A stretch of 64,000 bases of DNA from the NCBI RefSeq assembly GCF_000373585.1, contig NZ_KB891899.1, positions 27,820 to 91,819 on the forward strand. The letters run 5' to 3'. The position numbers were made by a program, and so were the translations under genes. The number at the start of each line of letters is the position of its first letter. Position 1 is the stretch's first letter. Of this stretch, positions 53,937-62,537 are shown in pieces. The notes under the pieces are model-generated. The model searched no databases. It was given only the letters and a program-made list of their open reading frames with translations, and was not told where the DNA came from. Source of the stretch: Streptomyces sp. MspMP-M5 (lineage in GTDB: Bacteria > Actinomycetota > Actinomycetes > Streptomycetales > Streptomycetaceae).

Positions 53937-54512
53937 ATGACGCTTGTCTTCACCCGCCACCCCGACGCCGACCGATACGAACTGCGTCCCCGCGGCTCGG
54001 CTCCCGTCCACGTACTCCGCGGCGTCCCCGACGGCCATGCCCTCCGCCACGGGCACAAGCCACGCTTCACTCTCGCGGCCGGACCTGCCTGCGCCGCTCC
54101 GCTGGCCGTCGTCGTCCGCAAGGACGGCGGCCGCCTCGCCGTACTCACGCCGGATCACGAGGAGTTGGCCGAACTGCGCCTGCCACCGCGCAAGAAGCGG
54201 TGGCGCCCCGCATACGAGATCCACCTGCCCGACGGGACGGTGCTGCACGGACGGGAAGGGACGACGCCATCGCTGCTGCTGTGCCTGGTGCTGCTGCCCC
54301 TCGTCCTGCTGTACATGGCCGCCCTGGCCCTCTCCGACTCCCCCGCCGGCGCCACCACCGCGCCGCTGCGAACGGTTTGGAAGAGGCCAGGCAAACCCTT
54401 CGGCCGGGCGGCCCTCACCGAGTCCGCACGCGGCCGCTTCCGCGTCCACAGCGCAGAACTCGACCACCGAGTAGCCTACGCACAGGCCGTCGCCAAGTAC
54501 TGGGAACGCTGA
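53937..54512 (+). CDS. Hypothetical protein with one membrane segment
   Basis: The 191 residues have one hydrophobic segment (SLLLCLVLLPLVLLYMAALA, about 112-131) flanked by charged sequence (PPRKKRW before it). GGGACGGA precedes the ATG at 53937. It is the last gene of the second effector locus. The topology would leave most of the protein on one side of the membrane. No family is recognised. Confidence 0.62.
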   Translation: MTLVFTRHPDADRYELRPRGSAPVHVLRGVPDGHALRHGHKPRFTLAAGPACAAPLAVVVRKDGGRLAVLTPDHEELAELRLPPRKKRWRPAYEIHLPDGTVLHGREGTTPSLLLCLVLLPLVLLYMAALALSDSPAGATTAPLRTVWKRPGKPFGRAALTESARGRFRVHSAELDHRVAYAQAVAKYWER

Positions 54513-54673
54513 CTCGGCCGGATACCGGATGTCGGAGCGGCTGCGGGCGGCACGGCGTCCGGTGTCCTGGCTGACGAAGCCCTGACCCTTGGTCGTGCCG
54601 AACCCGCCTCCGCGCTCGCCGAACGGTGATCGCACACCTGCTGGTGGCTCCCCTGGCCGACGGGGTGCGCTGT

Positions 54674-55605
54674 TCACGAACTGCCGGCGCCCACCTTCGC
54701 CGCCGCGGCCAAGTAGGCCAGCACCAGGGGTCGTTCGTCGTCCCGGCGGGCGGCTACCGCCAGGCAGGACGGGGAGATGCCGCGGACCGGCACCGCGATC
54801 ACCTCGTCCCGGACTACCAGCGGGGGCGTTGACTACCCAGCGGGGCGTTGCCGGTGGCCAGAAGTGCAACGCCCTGGCCGTTGGCGACGGCCTCGTGGGT
54901 CTCCTCGGCGCTGCCCACCACCCCGCCTATCCGCGGCGCGCGACCGTCCTGGGCGTCCAGGGCCAGCCAGTAGTCCCGTAGGGGGCCGGCCTCGGAGGGG
55001 AGGGCGAGGAACGGCTCGTCCAGGAGATCGGTGAAGTCCACCGCCCCCTCGCTGTCGGCTGCCACCCGCGCCGACAGCGGGTGCCCCTGCGGCAGTGCCA
55101 CCAGGCGTCGTTCCTGGGCCACCACCGCATACTGGCAGCGGTCGCCATTCGGCAGCGGCAGCCAGACGAAGGCGACACCGCTGGTCCCGTCCGCCAACCC
55201 GGCACTGGGGTCGGACCGGTTGACCTGCCGTAGGACGGGCCGCGCGTGCGGGTAGTGGGACACCAGCCTGGTTCGCAGGGCGGGCAGCAAACCGCGGCCC
55301 GGGCTGGTGGACATGCCGATCACCAACGTGTGCAGTGCAGCGTTCCTCGCCTCCTCCACCGCCGCCTCGGCGGCCTCCCATGCGGCCAGCATCCCGCGGG
55401 CGTGCGGCAGCAGGGCTTCCCCCACCGCGGTCAGTCGCACCGACCGCCGGTCCCGGTGGAACAGACCCGCGCCGAGCTGCTTCTTCAGCATCCGTATCTG
55501 CTTGCTGAGCGCGGGTTGGGAGACGAACAGCCGCTCGGCGGCCCGCGTGAAGTTCAACTCCTCGGCGAATGCGGCGAAGTAGCGCGGATCGCGCCCAATG
55601 GACAT
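54674..55605 (-). pseudogene. LysR-type regulator, C-terminus broken by tandem duplication
   Basis: From ATG 55605 the frame gives a standard LysR N-terminal winged helix (YFAAFAEELNFTRAAERLF, SQPALSKQIRML) and most of the effector-binding domain. It then stops at 54814. The original C-terminus continues in another frame (LVVRDEVIAVPVRGISPSCL to a stop at 54674). The break coincides with a 38-base near-duplicate (54812-54849) whose two copies are each one base longer than an in-frame 18-base unit. It is divergent from the truncated SDR gene, as usual for LysR/target pairs. Confidence 0.75.
54812..54849. repeat. 19+19-base tandem repeat causing the LysR frameshift
   Basis: GACTACCAGCGGGGGCGTT (54812-54830) is followed at once by GACTACCCAGCGGGGCGTT (54831-54849). 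They differ only in a C run and a G run. The likely ancestral unit is 18 bases, so duplication plus one extra base in each copy adds 20 bases and changes the reading frame. Confidence 0.75.
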
Positions 55606-55717
55606 CCACAACTCATGGCTATCGCAACAGGTCTTGGACGTGCTCCCGGATGCTGGCGAAGGATGGGACCTGTCGGCGGGCAGGTCCCGAACGAAAATCG
55701 ACCAAGGAGACGAAGAG

Positions 55718-56098
55718 ATGACGGACAACGGCAAGGTCTGGTTGGTCACCGGCGCGAGCAGCGGTTTCGGGCGGGCCATCGCCGAGGCCGCGGTCGCCGC
55801 CGGTGACACGGTGATCGGCACGGCCCGACGGCCCGAGGGATTGGCCGACCTGGTCGCCGCGGATCCCGACCGGGTGGAGGCGATCGCTCTGGACGTCACC
55901 GACGGCGGGCGGATCGACGTGGTGGCCGCAGACGTGCTGGCTCGCTACGGCCGGGTGGACGTGCTGGTGAACAACGCCGGGCGCACGCAGATCGGGGCGT
56001 TCGAGGAGACCACCGACCAGGAGCTGCGCGACCTGTTTGAGCCGAGCGGGCCGAATCAGGAGTGGTGTCCTCGGAGTTGGCCGAGTTGGTTTCCATGA
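55718..56098 (+). CDS. Short-chain dehydrogenase, C-terminally truncated
   Basis: The N-terminal 107 residues are a typical SDR cofactor domain: WLVTGASSGFGRA, DVTDGGRID and VLVNNAGRTQIGAF. After LRDLFE the sequence turns into unrelated PSGPNQEW-type residues and stops, so the Tyr-xxx-Lys half is missing and the enzyme cannot be active in the normal way. AAGGAGACG precedes the ATG at 55718. The truncation point is near 56040, just before the repeat-rich hairpin. Confidence 0.7.
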   Translation: MTDNGKVWLVTGASSGFGRAIAEAAVAAGDTVIGTARRPEGLADLVAADPDRVEAIALDVTDGGRIDVVAADVLARYGRVDVLVNNAGRTQIGAFEETTDQELRDLFEPSGPNQEWCPRSWPSWFP

Positions 56099-56111
56099 CG
56101 GAAAGCGTTAC

Positions 56112-56174
56112 AGGGCACTTGCCGTCTGCCGTCTGCCGTCTGCCGTCTGCCGTCTGCCGTCATGCAAGTGCCCT
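56112..56174. repeat. 7-mer tandem repeat in the loop of an 11-bp hairpin
   Basis: AGGGCACTTGC (56112-56122) and its exact complement GCAAGTGCCCT (56164-56174) enclose 41 bases made almost entirely of tandem GCCGTCT units (about five copies plus a partial one). The array lies just past the SDR truncation. It may be a terminator-like structure or a slipped-strand expansion within one. Confidence 0.7.
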
Positions 56175-56315
56175 TGTCGCACTCCTGCAGCGGTCATAGA
56201 AGCGGAGGGTCGGAATCCGCACTGGGCGGGCCCGCCGTCAGGGGCCCGGCTCAGAGGTAAACCGCCTGGGCCGGAGCGCGGCATGCTCCGCAGTACGCGT
56301 GGGAAGGGAAGACGC

Positions 56316-56948
56316 ATGTATGACCGTCTCGTTCTTCGGCCCGCACACGCCGACGAGGCGGACGTCATCGCCACGATGTGGAGCGAGGCAGCGGCGTGGC
56401 TCCGCTCCCGCAGCACCGACCAGTGGCAGTACCCAGCGAACGTCGGAGGGATCGCGGGTGACATCGCGCGCGGGAACGTCCATGTGCTGCTCGACGGCGC
56501 CGCCTACCTGGGGACGATCACCATCGACGGGTTCGCCGATCCCGAATTCTGGGTACCGGCCGATGCCCCCGACGAGGCGCTCTATGCGCACCGACTGATC
56601 ACCCGTCCCAGCAGCAGAGGCGCTTCCCTGGGGAGCACGATGCTCGACTGGGCCTCGCGTGAAGCGGAAAGGATCGGCAAGCGCTGGCTCCGCGTCGATG
56701 TGTGGAAGACCAACGCCGACCTGGGCCGCTACTACGAGGCCCAGGGGTTCGAGAGGGTGCGGACCGTCGATCTGCCGCACCGTCGGTCAGGTGCGCTCTA
56801 TCAACGGCGGGCCGGAGCAGAGGAGTCCAGCAGGCGGGTGCCCGCCAAGCACACGATGCCGTTGCCCGGCCACCGACCATACGGCGCTACGGACTCCACG
56901 GCGTCCTGCGTCCGTAGGCAACGGCATACCGCACCCCACCAGCCCTGA
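56316..56948 (+). CDS. GNAT-family N-acetyltransferase
   Basis: The 210 residues include a GNAT core: LVLRPAHADEADVIATMW at the start, SSRGASLGSTMLDWASREAE in the acetyl-CoA loop region and YYEAQGFERVRTV in the last helix-strand pair. The C-terminal 40 residues are Pro/His/Arg-rich and atypical, suggesting read-through of flanking sequence. GGGAAGGGA precedes the ATG. The substrate is unknown. Confidence 0.75.
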   Translation: MYDRLVLRPAHADEADVIATMWSEAAAWLRSRSTDQWQYPANVGGIAGDIARGNVHVLLDGAAYLGTITIDGFADPEFWVPADAPDEALYAHRLITRPSSRGASLGSTMLDWASREAERIGKRWLRVDVWKTNADLGRYYEAQGFERVRTVDLPHRRSGALYQRRAGAEESSRRVPAKHTMPLPGHRPYGATDSTASCVRRQRHTAPHQP

Positions 56949-57041
56949 CCGCCCGACAGCGCCCCGTCCATGACGCAACCCTGTCGGCGAGATCCGTAAG
57001 AAGCTCTGGTGACGGGATGCCCTGTGCCAGGCATCCAAGGA

Positions 57042-57687
57042 CAGCTCACACCAGTCGGCCTTGCCTCCGCCCGGGGTGCGGCGTGATCCCCAAGACGAGG
57101 CAATCGTGGCGACGACCGAGATGCCGCGTCCGGTCTCGTCGGCCGGCCCGGCACCGCCGCCGACGCGGCAGGTGGTCCCCATCCGTCACCTCGACGATCA
57201 GCCGGCGGTCGGTGCGGCGCAGCCGGAGGCACGTGGGCGGGGTGCCGTGCTGAAGAGCATGCGCCACCAGCTCGCTGGTGGTCAGGACTCCGAAGTCGCA
57301 TATCTCGGCCTGGAGATGCCAGGAGGCGAACACGCCCTGGGCGCAGGCCCTGGCGCGCGGGGCCGTCTCGAGGCCGCCGAGGAGGTCCAGCGCTGCGTCG
57401 TGGAAGAGCTCGGCGTCCGCACCGGTGCGGGTAGGACGCTGAAGGACCATCACGGCGATGTCGTCGCCGTGGTCGGCGTCAACGCCCGGGTCCGTATGAG
57501 CCGGTCGCAGGAGACGTCGGGAGTGCCCTGAGTATCAGCGAGAGCACGCTCCAGTACGGTCATGCCTTCGTCAAGGTTCTCGCCGCTGCGTTCGACCAGG
57601 TCGTCCGCGCAGAGGGTGCCGGTGGAGCCGGGTTGCCCTGGCGGGTTGTGTCGCTGCAGGACAAGACCTGCGGCACCGCCCACGGCC
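57042..57687 (-). pseudogene. SpoIIE-type phosphatase / RsbW-like kinase fusion, decayed
   Basis: Three frames on the minus strand hold consecutive parts of one protein common in Streptomyces. The first has the phosphatase tail (DDLVERSGENLDEGM, ALADTQGTPD, CDRLIRT). The second has DHGDDIAVMVLQRP and the ATPase N-box region SELVAHALQHG, where His replaces the expected Asn. The third has GPADETGRGISVVATIASSW and GGGKADWCEL. At least two frameshifts, near 57500 and 57140, separate them and the N-terminal half is absent. Confidence 0.78.
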
Positions 57688-57741
57688 ACGGCAAGATCCG
57701 TCGCCTCAGCGGACAGCGTTGTGCCCCACCTGGCTCTGGCC

Positions 57742-58644
57742 TCACCTGTCGGTGATCTCGGAGAGCCATGCCGTGTCCTCCGGGCCCGGTGCTTCGAGGC
57801 CGAGCGCGGGCAGCCAACGGACCTCGCCCGTGCGCAGGGCGACCGTGGCCCGTGCCCTCATCGGCCCGTCGCCTCTGCGTGAGAGCAGGACGAGTTCCCA
57901 GACCGTCGCCGTCATGGCGTCGAGCCGGGTGGCGCACTCGGCGGTGACTCGCCGCGGATCCCGGGTCCGGCCCAGGGACAGATGTGGGGTGAAGCTCTTG
58001 GCGGGCCCACGACAGCGCGGGAACCGTTGCTGCAGTGCGCGGTGCAGATCCACCCATGGTGCTTCGCCGGCCGCCGTCGGGTCGAGCCACACGGTGACGT
58101 ACGCCCTCTGCCGGAAGGTGCGCACCCCGCCCAGCCGGGCGGTGAAGACCGGCGTCTCAGCCGTCGCTGCGGCGAGCAACGGGGCCGCCCGCTCGAAGTC
58201 GGACTCCGGGACGAAGCCGAAGAGCACGTTGACGTGCGGCGGCCAGCGGTGGATCTGTGGATCGTAATCCCGGCGGATGTCCTGGATCGGCGGCCACAGC
58301 TCCGCAGGCGGGATCCAGGCCACCGCCGTGCGGGCCGTCGGGGACACATCGAGGACGCCGGCGGGCTCGCTCCGGGCGAAGCTCGGGTCCGCTTGTGGGG
58401 CCCGCACCCGGCCGGCCCCCGACGAGTCGATGCGGTCCACACCGGTGGCCCGGTCCCAGACCACCTCACCGTCCGCCTCGATGAACATCACCCGGTGCCA
58501 CGGGATGTCGCCTCCGGGCACAAAGGAAGGCAGCGGGATGCGTTTGACGGCATCCCTGCGCTGGCTGATCCCCAGCACGAACCGGGTGGGGTCGAACCGC
58601 GGGTCCCAGCGGACCCGGTGATAGATCTCGTCGCTGGTTCGCAT
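57742..58644 (-). CDS. MJ1316/DUF504 RNA-end domain fused to 2H phosphoesterase
   Basis: The 300 residues begin with a DUF504-like domain (MRTSDEIYHRVRWDPRFD, then PGGDIPWHRVMFIEADGE), associated with recognition of cyclic RNA ends. The second half is a 2H phosphoesterase/2'-5' RNA ligase-like domain with HVNVLFGF and HLSLGRT. The first of these, HxNV, departs slightly from the usual HxTL. Such architecture suggests RNA repair or end healing. GGGAGAGGAGG precedes the ATG at 58644. Confidence 0.82.
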   Translation of the reverse strand: MRTSDEIYHRVRWDPRFDPTRFVLGISQRRDAVKRIPLPSFVPGGDIPWHRVMFIEADGEVVWDRATGVDRIDSSGAGRVRAPQADPSFARSEPAGVLDVSPTARTAVAWIPPAELWPPIQDIRRDYDPQIHRWPPHVNVLFGFVPESDFERAAPLLAAATAETPVFTARLGGVRTFRQRAYVTVWLDPTAAGEAPWVDLHRALQQRFPRCRGPAKSFTPHLSLGRTRDPRRVTAECATRLDAMTATVWELVLLSRRGDGPMRARATVALRTGEVRWLPALGLEAPGPEDTAWLSEITDR

Positions 58645-58935
58645 CACGCCTCCTCTCCCGCCTTCACATCTTCTCTTCCTCCAGGGTGCCGCCTGCTCGG
58701 TCTTCGACCGTTGTTCCGCTCGCACCGTGACGTATCAGGTGCGGTGCGTGATGGCGCCGGCGCATGTCGAGACGAGTTCTCGGTCAACTCGGCGTCAATG
58801 ACGCCGCCGCGTGTCGGCGTCGGGTGAACCCTGGTCCGGCCGTCGTCAAGAGGCACCAGTTCGAACGCTGAGCGTGGACACCGCGGACTACCTTCCGGCC
58901 TCACCGAATTCCATGTCGGGCGCTGTCTGCCCGTA
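58645..58935. other. Gap upstream of IS element
   Basis: About 290 bases with no supportable gene. A minus-strand stretch (AFELVPLDDGRTRV) faintly resembles the end of an SRPBCC/AHSA1-type protein and may be a relic. A short 7-bp inverted repeat lies at 58800-58821. Confidence 0.4.
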
Positions 58936-59169
58936 TCAGAGGGTGTTCTGCGAGCGTTCGGCTGTTCTCGTAGCTGTTGACAGCAGGTTGTCCGGTTCGG
59001 GGTCTTGCGGTTCGCTGCCGTTGCGGTGTGCTGGTGGGTGTGGGTGAGCGTCCTCCGTACCCAAGCGATCTGTCGGATGAGACCTGGGAGTTGATCCGGC
59101 CGGTCATCACCGCTTGGAAGGCACGGCATCCCTCGGTCAGCGGGCACGAGGGCCAGTACGCGATGCGGG

Positions 59170-61343
59170 GGACTTGTTCGGAAACAAGGTGTTGCTTCTG
59201 TCCGCGTGCCTCGTTGGTCTGGTATGGCGCTTCCGGGAGACGTTCACGCCCAACTCGACGCGAGATTGCAGGGGTTGTTGCCGCACCTGAACGAGCGACA
59301 GCGGCGGCTGATACTGGCGAACGAGGCGAGGATCTTGGGGCACGGAGGTATACGGACTGTCGCCCGGATAGCCAGGGTCAGCGAGTCCACTGTCCGCAAG
59401 GGCGTCTTCGAGCTGGAAGCGGGCGGAGAGCCACTGGCCGAAGGACGCGTCAGGAAGCCGGGTGGTGGCCGCCAGACTGCCGTCGAGCGGGACCCTGAGC
59501 TGCTGCCAGCGTTGCTGCGGCTCGTGGAACCGGACGAGCGGGGAGATCCGATGTCGCCGTTGCGCTGGACGACGAAGTCGTTGCGCAACCTGGCCGAGGA
59601 ACTCACCCGGCACGGCCATGCGGTCTCGCCGGTCACCGTCGGCAGGCTACTGCGGGAGAACGGCTTCAGTCTGCAGGCTGCCTCCAAGCGGCTTGAGGGG
59701 AAGCAGCACCCCGATCGTGACGTCCAGTTCCGCTACATCAACGAGCAAGTGAAAGCACATCAGAGTGATGGCGAGCCGGTTATCAGCGTCGATACGAAGA
59801 AGAAGGAGATGCTCGGCCAACTGCTTAACCCGGGCCGTCAGTGGCGTCCCAAGGGGGACCCGGTCGAGGTTGAGGACCACAGCTTCTTCTTCGCGCCGAA
59901 CGGCGAAGTCGCCATCCCCTACGGCATCTACGACATGACTGCCGGCACCGGCTGGGTCAACGTCGGCGTGGACCACGACACTTCCGTCTTCGCGGTCGAG
60001 TCGATCCGACGCTGGTGGCATTCACGCGGCAGCCTCGACTACCCCAAGGCCGCCCGGTTGCTGATTACCGCGGACGCGGGCGGGTCCAACGGCTATCGCT
60101 ACCGGGTCTGGAAGAGCGAGCTGGCCGCCCTGGCCACCGAGACGGGCCTGAATATTACCGTGTGTCACTTTCCTCCGGGCACCTCGAAATGGAACAAGGT
60201 AGAGCACCGGCTCTTTTCCCACATCACGATGAACTGGCGCGGCAGGCCCCTGACCAGCCATGAAGTCGTTGTCCGGTCCATCGCCGCAACGCGCACGCGC
60301 ACCGGGCTTCGTGTCGAGGCCGCACTCGATCCTCGGCCTTACCCTCTGGGCGTCACCGTCAGCAAAGCCCAACTGCAGCAGTTGCCCATCGAGTACCACC
60401 CCGAACGCGGCACCTGGAACTACAGCATCGGCCCGCGCGGCCACTCCACCTGTACGTCCTCTGTGAGGGCTGCCCCGGACACGGCCCGCCAAGAAGCTCT
60501 CGGGATCCTGTCCGATCCGCGCTTCACAGGGATGTCCCACGTGGAGCTGTCCGCCCTGGCTGAACGGATCGCTCCGGACCTGGGAGCCCTGCGTGAGGAG
60601 CGACTTCATCGGCAGCGCGGACGTGCTCGCCGCCAGGAGGCCGGGAACCATGGCCGACCGGCTCTCACCCCGGCCGACAAGGTCCTGCTGGCCGTGGTCT
60701 ATCTCCGTCACGTGACCTCTCAGAATGTGATGGCGGAGATGCTCAGTTTGAACCAGCACGCCATTGGGCCGGCCATCAAGGATGTCCGCCGGGCCCTGAC
60801 GGAACACGGCGTGGTCATCGCACCCACCACGCTGTGTTTCGCCAGCAGCCGGGACCTCATCGCTTTCGTCCGACACGGCACCCTGCCTCCGGGCCGATTC
60901 AGCCCTTCGCAAGCTCTGTCGGATCCTGTTTTGACCGGCATGAGCCGGGCCGACCTCGCCGCACTCATCGAGCGACTCTCCTTACGGCATGCAGCTCTGG
61001 TCGAGAAGCGTCGCCACCAGCGGCGCGGCGGTCCGCGTCAGCCGGGCACTCGAGGTGGAGTCTTCCGCCAGAAGATCACCGACGCCGAGCGGATCCTGGC
61101 CGCCGTGCTCTACGCACGCAAGGCCGGCACCCGCCCTGCCCTGGCCGAAGCCTTCGGCATCGGGCTCAGAACTCTCAACAGTGCCCTCACCGAGGTCCAG
61201 TCCATCCTCCAGGAGGAGGGCATCGAGTTGCCGCCAGCCGCGACGCGCTTCACCACCGCAGCCGACCTGCTCGCTGCTGGCCGCGTGCTTCAGGAACCAC
61301 TCAGCAACAGCGACACGCCGATGAGTTGATTCTTTACGGCTCC
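59170..61343 (+). mobile_element. ISAzo13-like insertion inside the IS5-like transposase
   Basis: The element of 2174 bases is bounded by GGG on both sides (59167-59169 and 61344-61346), a likely 3-bp target duplication. The ends are GGACTTGTTCGGAAAC and, reading inward from the right, GGAGCCGTAAAGAATC, which match at about nine of 16 positions, so terminal repeats are weak. A small hairpin CTTGTT/AACAAG lies at the left end. Its cargo is one long transposase gene. Confidence 0.7.
59206..61329 (+). CDS. ISAzo13-family transposase with duplicated C-terminal module
   Basis: The 707 residues begin with a helix-turn-helix (ARIARVSESTVRKGVFELEA) followed by the DDE catalytic core of ISAzo13-type enzymes: Asp near 194 (VISVDTKKKE), Asp near 290 (ITADAGGSNG) and Glu near 333 (WNKVEHRLFSH). 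Family members are usually around 400-450 residues. Here an extra 270 residues hold two related modules starting LSDPRFTGMSHVELSALAER (about 434) and LSDPVLTGMSRADLAALIER (about 571), each with a helix-turn-helix-like stretch. GTG 59206 or ATG 59224 may be the start. Confidence 0.83.
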   Translation: MPRWSGMALPGDVHAQLDARLQGLLPHLNERQRRLILANEARILGHGGIRTVARIARVSESTVRKGVFELEAGGEPLAEGRVRKPGGGRQTAVERDPELLPALLRLVEPDERGDPMSPLRWTTKSLRNLAEELTRHGHAVSPVTVGRLLRENGFSLQAASKRLEGKQHPDRDVQFRYINEQVKAHQSDGEPVISVDTKKKEMLGQLLNPGRQWRPKGDPVEVEDHSFFFAPNGEVAIPYGIYDMTAGTGWVNVGVDHDTSVFAVESIRRWWHSRGSLDYPKAARLLITADAGGSNGYRYRVWKSELAALATETGLNITVCHFPPGTSKWNKVEHRLFSHITMNWRGRPLTSHEVVVRSIAATRTRTGLRVEAALDPRPYPLGVTVSKAQLQQLPIEYHPERGTWNYSIGPRGHSTCTSSVRAAPDTARQEALGILSDPRFTGMSHVELSALAERIAPDLGALREERLHRQRGRARRQEAGNHGRPALTPADKVLLAVVYLRHVTSQNVMAEMLSLNQHAIGPAIKDVRRALTEHGVVIAPTTLCFASSRDLIAFVRHGTLPPGRFSPSQALSDPVLTGMSRADLAALIERLSLRHAALVEKRRHQRRGGPRQPGTRGGVFRQKITDAERILAAVLYARKAGTRPALAEAFGIGLRTLNSALTEVQSILQEEGIELPPAATRFTTAADLLAAGRVLQEPLSNSDTPMS

Positions 61344-62082
61344 GGGAGATCGTCAACGCCATCTTGTACCAGGCCCGCACCGGCTGCCAGTGGCGCTACC
61401 TTCCCCACGACCTGCCGCCGAAAAGCGCCGTGTACTACTACTTCGGCAAATGGCGCGACGATGGCACCGCCGAGACCATCCATGACCTGCTGCGCTGGCA
61501 GGTCCGCGAGAGCCGCAAGCGGCATGAGGATCCGACCGCGGTCGTGATGGACTCCCAGACCGTGCGCGCTTCGGTGAACGCGCCGAAGGCAACGACCGGG
61601 CTGGACCCGGGGAAGAAGAGCCCGGGCCGCAAGAGAGGCATCGCCACCGACGTTCTCGGCCTGGTCATCGCGGCCGTCGTGGTCGCGGCCAGCGCCCACG
61701 ACAACGCGATCGGCATCACGCTGCTGGACAAGGTCGCCGCCTCCGCACCGACCGTGACGAAGGCATGGGTGGACGCCGGATTCAAGAACGCCGTCGTCGA
61801 GCACGGCGCCCGCCTCGGTATCGACGTGGAGATCGTCCAACGCGAGCCCGGCGCCAGAGGGTTCGTGCCGGAGCCGAAGCGGTGGGTGGTCGAGCAGACC
61901 CTGGGGAACCCTCATGCTCCACCGGCGTCTCGCCCGCGACTACGAAGCACGGCCGGCCAGCTCGGTGGCAATGATCCACTGGTCCATGACCGACATCATG
62001 CTCCGCCGCCTCACCCGCACCTCCACCCCGACCTGGCGCGATCCGCCGGCCTGGCAAGCATCCCCGACCAGCGGGAGCGTCG

Positions 62083-62505
62083 ATGAGGGAACTCCTGAAC
62101 AAGATCGAGACCCGGCAGCAGCTCGTCCGCGAGACAGCCAAACAACTGCGTGACCAGATCACCCGCCTCACCGAACAACTCGCCGCGGCCGAACAGACCT
62201 TAAAACGGCTGGAGACCACCCAGGAGACCATCCTGGAACTGGCCGCCGAGGACGGCACCCCGCCACCCGAACCGCTGTCTACCGGATATCACGAGATCCT
62301 GGCGCTCTTCGAGCAGACCGGAGCAGGACTCCGCGCCAGGGAGGTCTCCCGGGCGCTCGGCCTCGGCCCCGAGCCACGGCACACCGAAAACACCCGCGCC
62401 AAGCTGAAACGCCTGGTGACCCGCAACATCCTCACCGAACCTGAACCCGGCCTGTTCACCCTCGCCAAGGCGGCACCATCTGCCCCAGAGGCCAACCCAA
62501 GCTGA
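62083..62505 (+). CDS. IS passenger protein: coiled coil plus winged-helix-like domain
   Basis: The 140 residues start with a coiled coil (TRQQLVRETAKQLRDQITRL, continuing to about 45) and end with a winged-helix-like part (ILALFEQTGAGLRAREVSRA, then KLKRLVTRNILTE). GGGAGCG precedes the ATG. The gene lies inside the terminal repeats, with its stop six bases from the right one. It may be an accessory DNA-binding or regulatory factor of the IS5-like element. Confidence 0.75.
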   Translation: MRELLNKIETRQQLVRETAKQLRDQITRLTEQLAAAEQTLKRLETTQETILELAAEDGTPPPEPLSTGYHEILALFEQTGAGLRAREVSRALGLGPEPRHTENTRAKLKRLVTRNILTEPEPGLFTLAKAAPSAPEANPS

Positions 62506-62537
62506 AAATCGGCGAACTCTCGCGGAACACCCACTGA

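Larger units (their letters stand above)
59040..62153 (+). pseudogene. IS5-family transposase, split by insertion and frameshifted
   Basis: The N-terminal piece (59040-59169) reads YPSDLSDETWELIRPVITAW and EGQYAMR. The rest resumes at 61346 with EIVNAILYQARTGCQWRYLP. Joining the two across one GGG copy restores the codons exactly. The DDE residues appear in VVMDSQTVR, AWVDAGFK and VVEQTLG. A later +1 in a G run at 61903-61906 shifts the end; the true C-terminus (LHRRLARDYE, IHWSMTDIMLRRL) continues in another frame. Confidence 0.82.
58936..62537 (+). mobile_element. IS5-family-like element with passenger gene, interrupted by second IS
   Basis: Imperfect terminal inverted repeats lie at 58936-58962 (core GGGTGTTCTGCGAGCGTTCG) and 62511-62537 (core GGGTGTTCCGCGAGAGTTCG on the minus strand), 23 of 27 positions alike. 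Between them are a split IS5-type transposase, a small coiled-coil gene and a complete second element. Removing the inserted 2177 bases leaves an element of about 1.43 kb. No clear target duplication is seen. A GNAT gene fragment abuts the right end. Confidence 0.78.

Noticed and set aside
56112..56174. CRISPR-like array
   Set aside because: The unit is seven bases without spacers, so this is a tandem repeat in a hairpin. No CRISPR array or cas gene is seen in the window.
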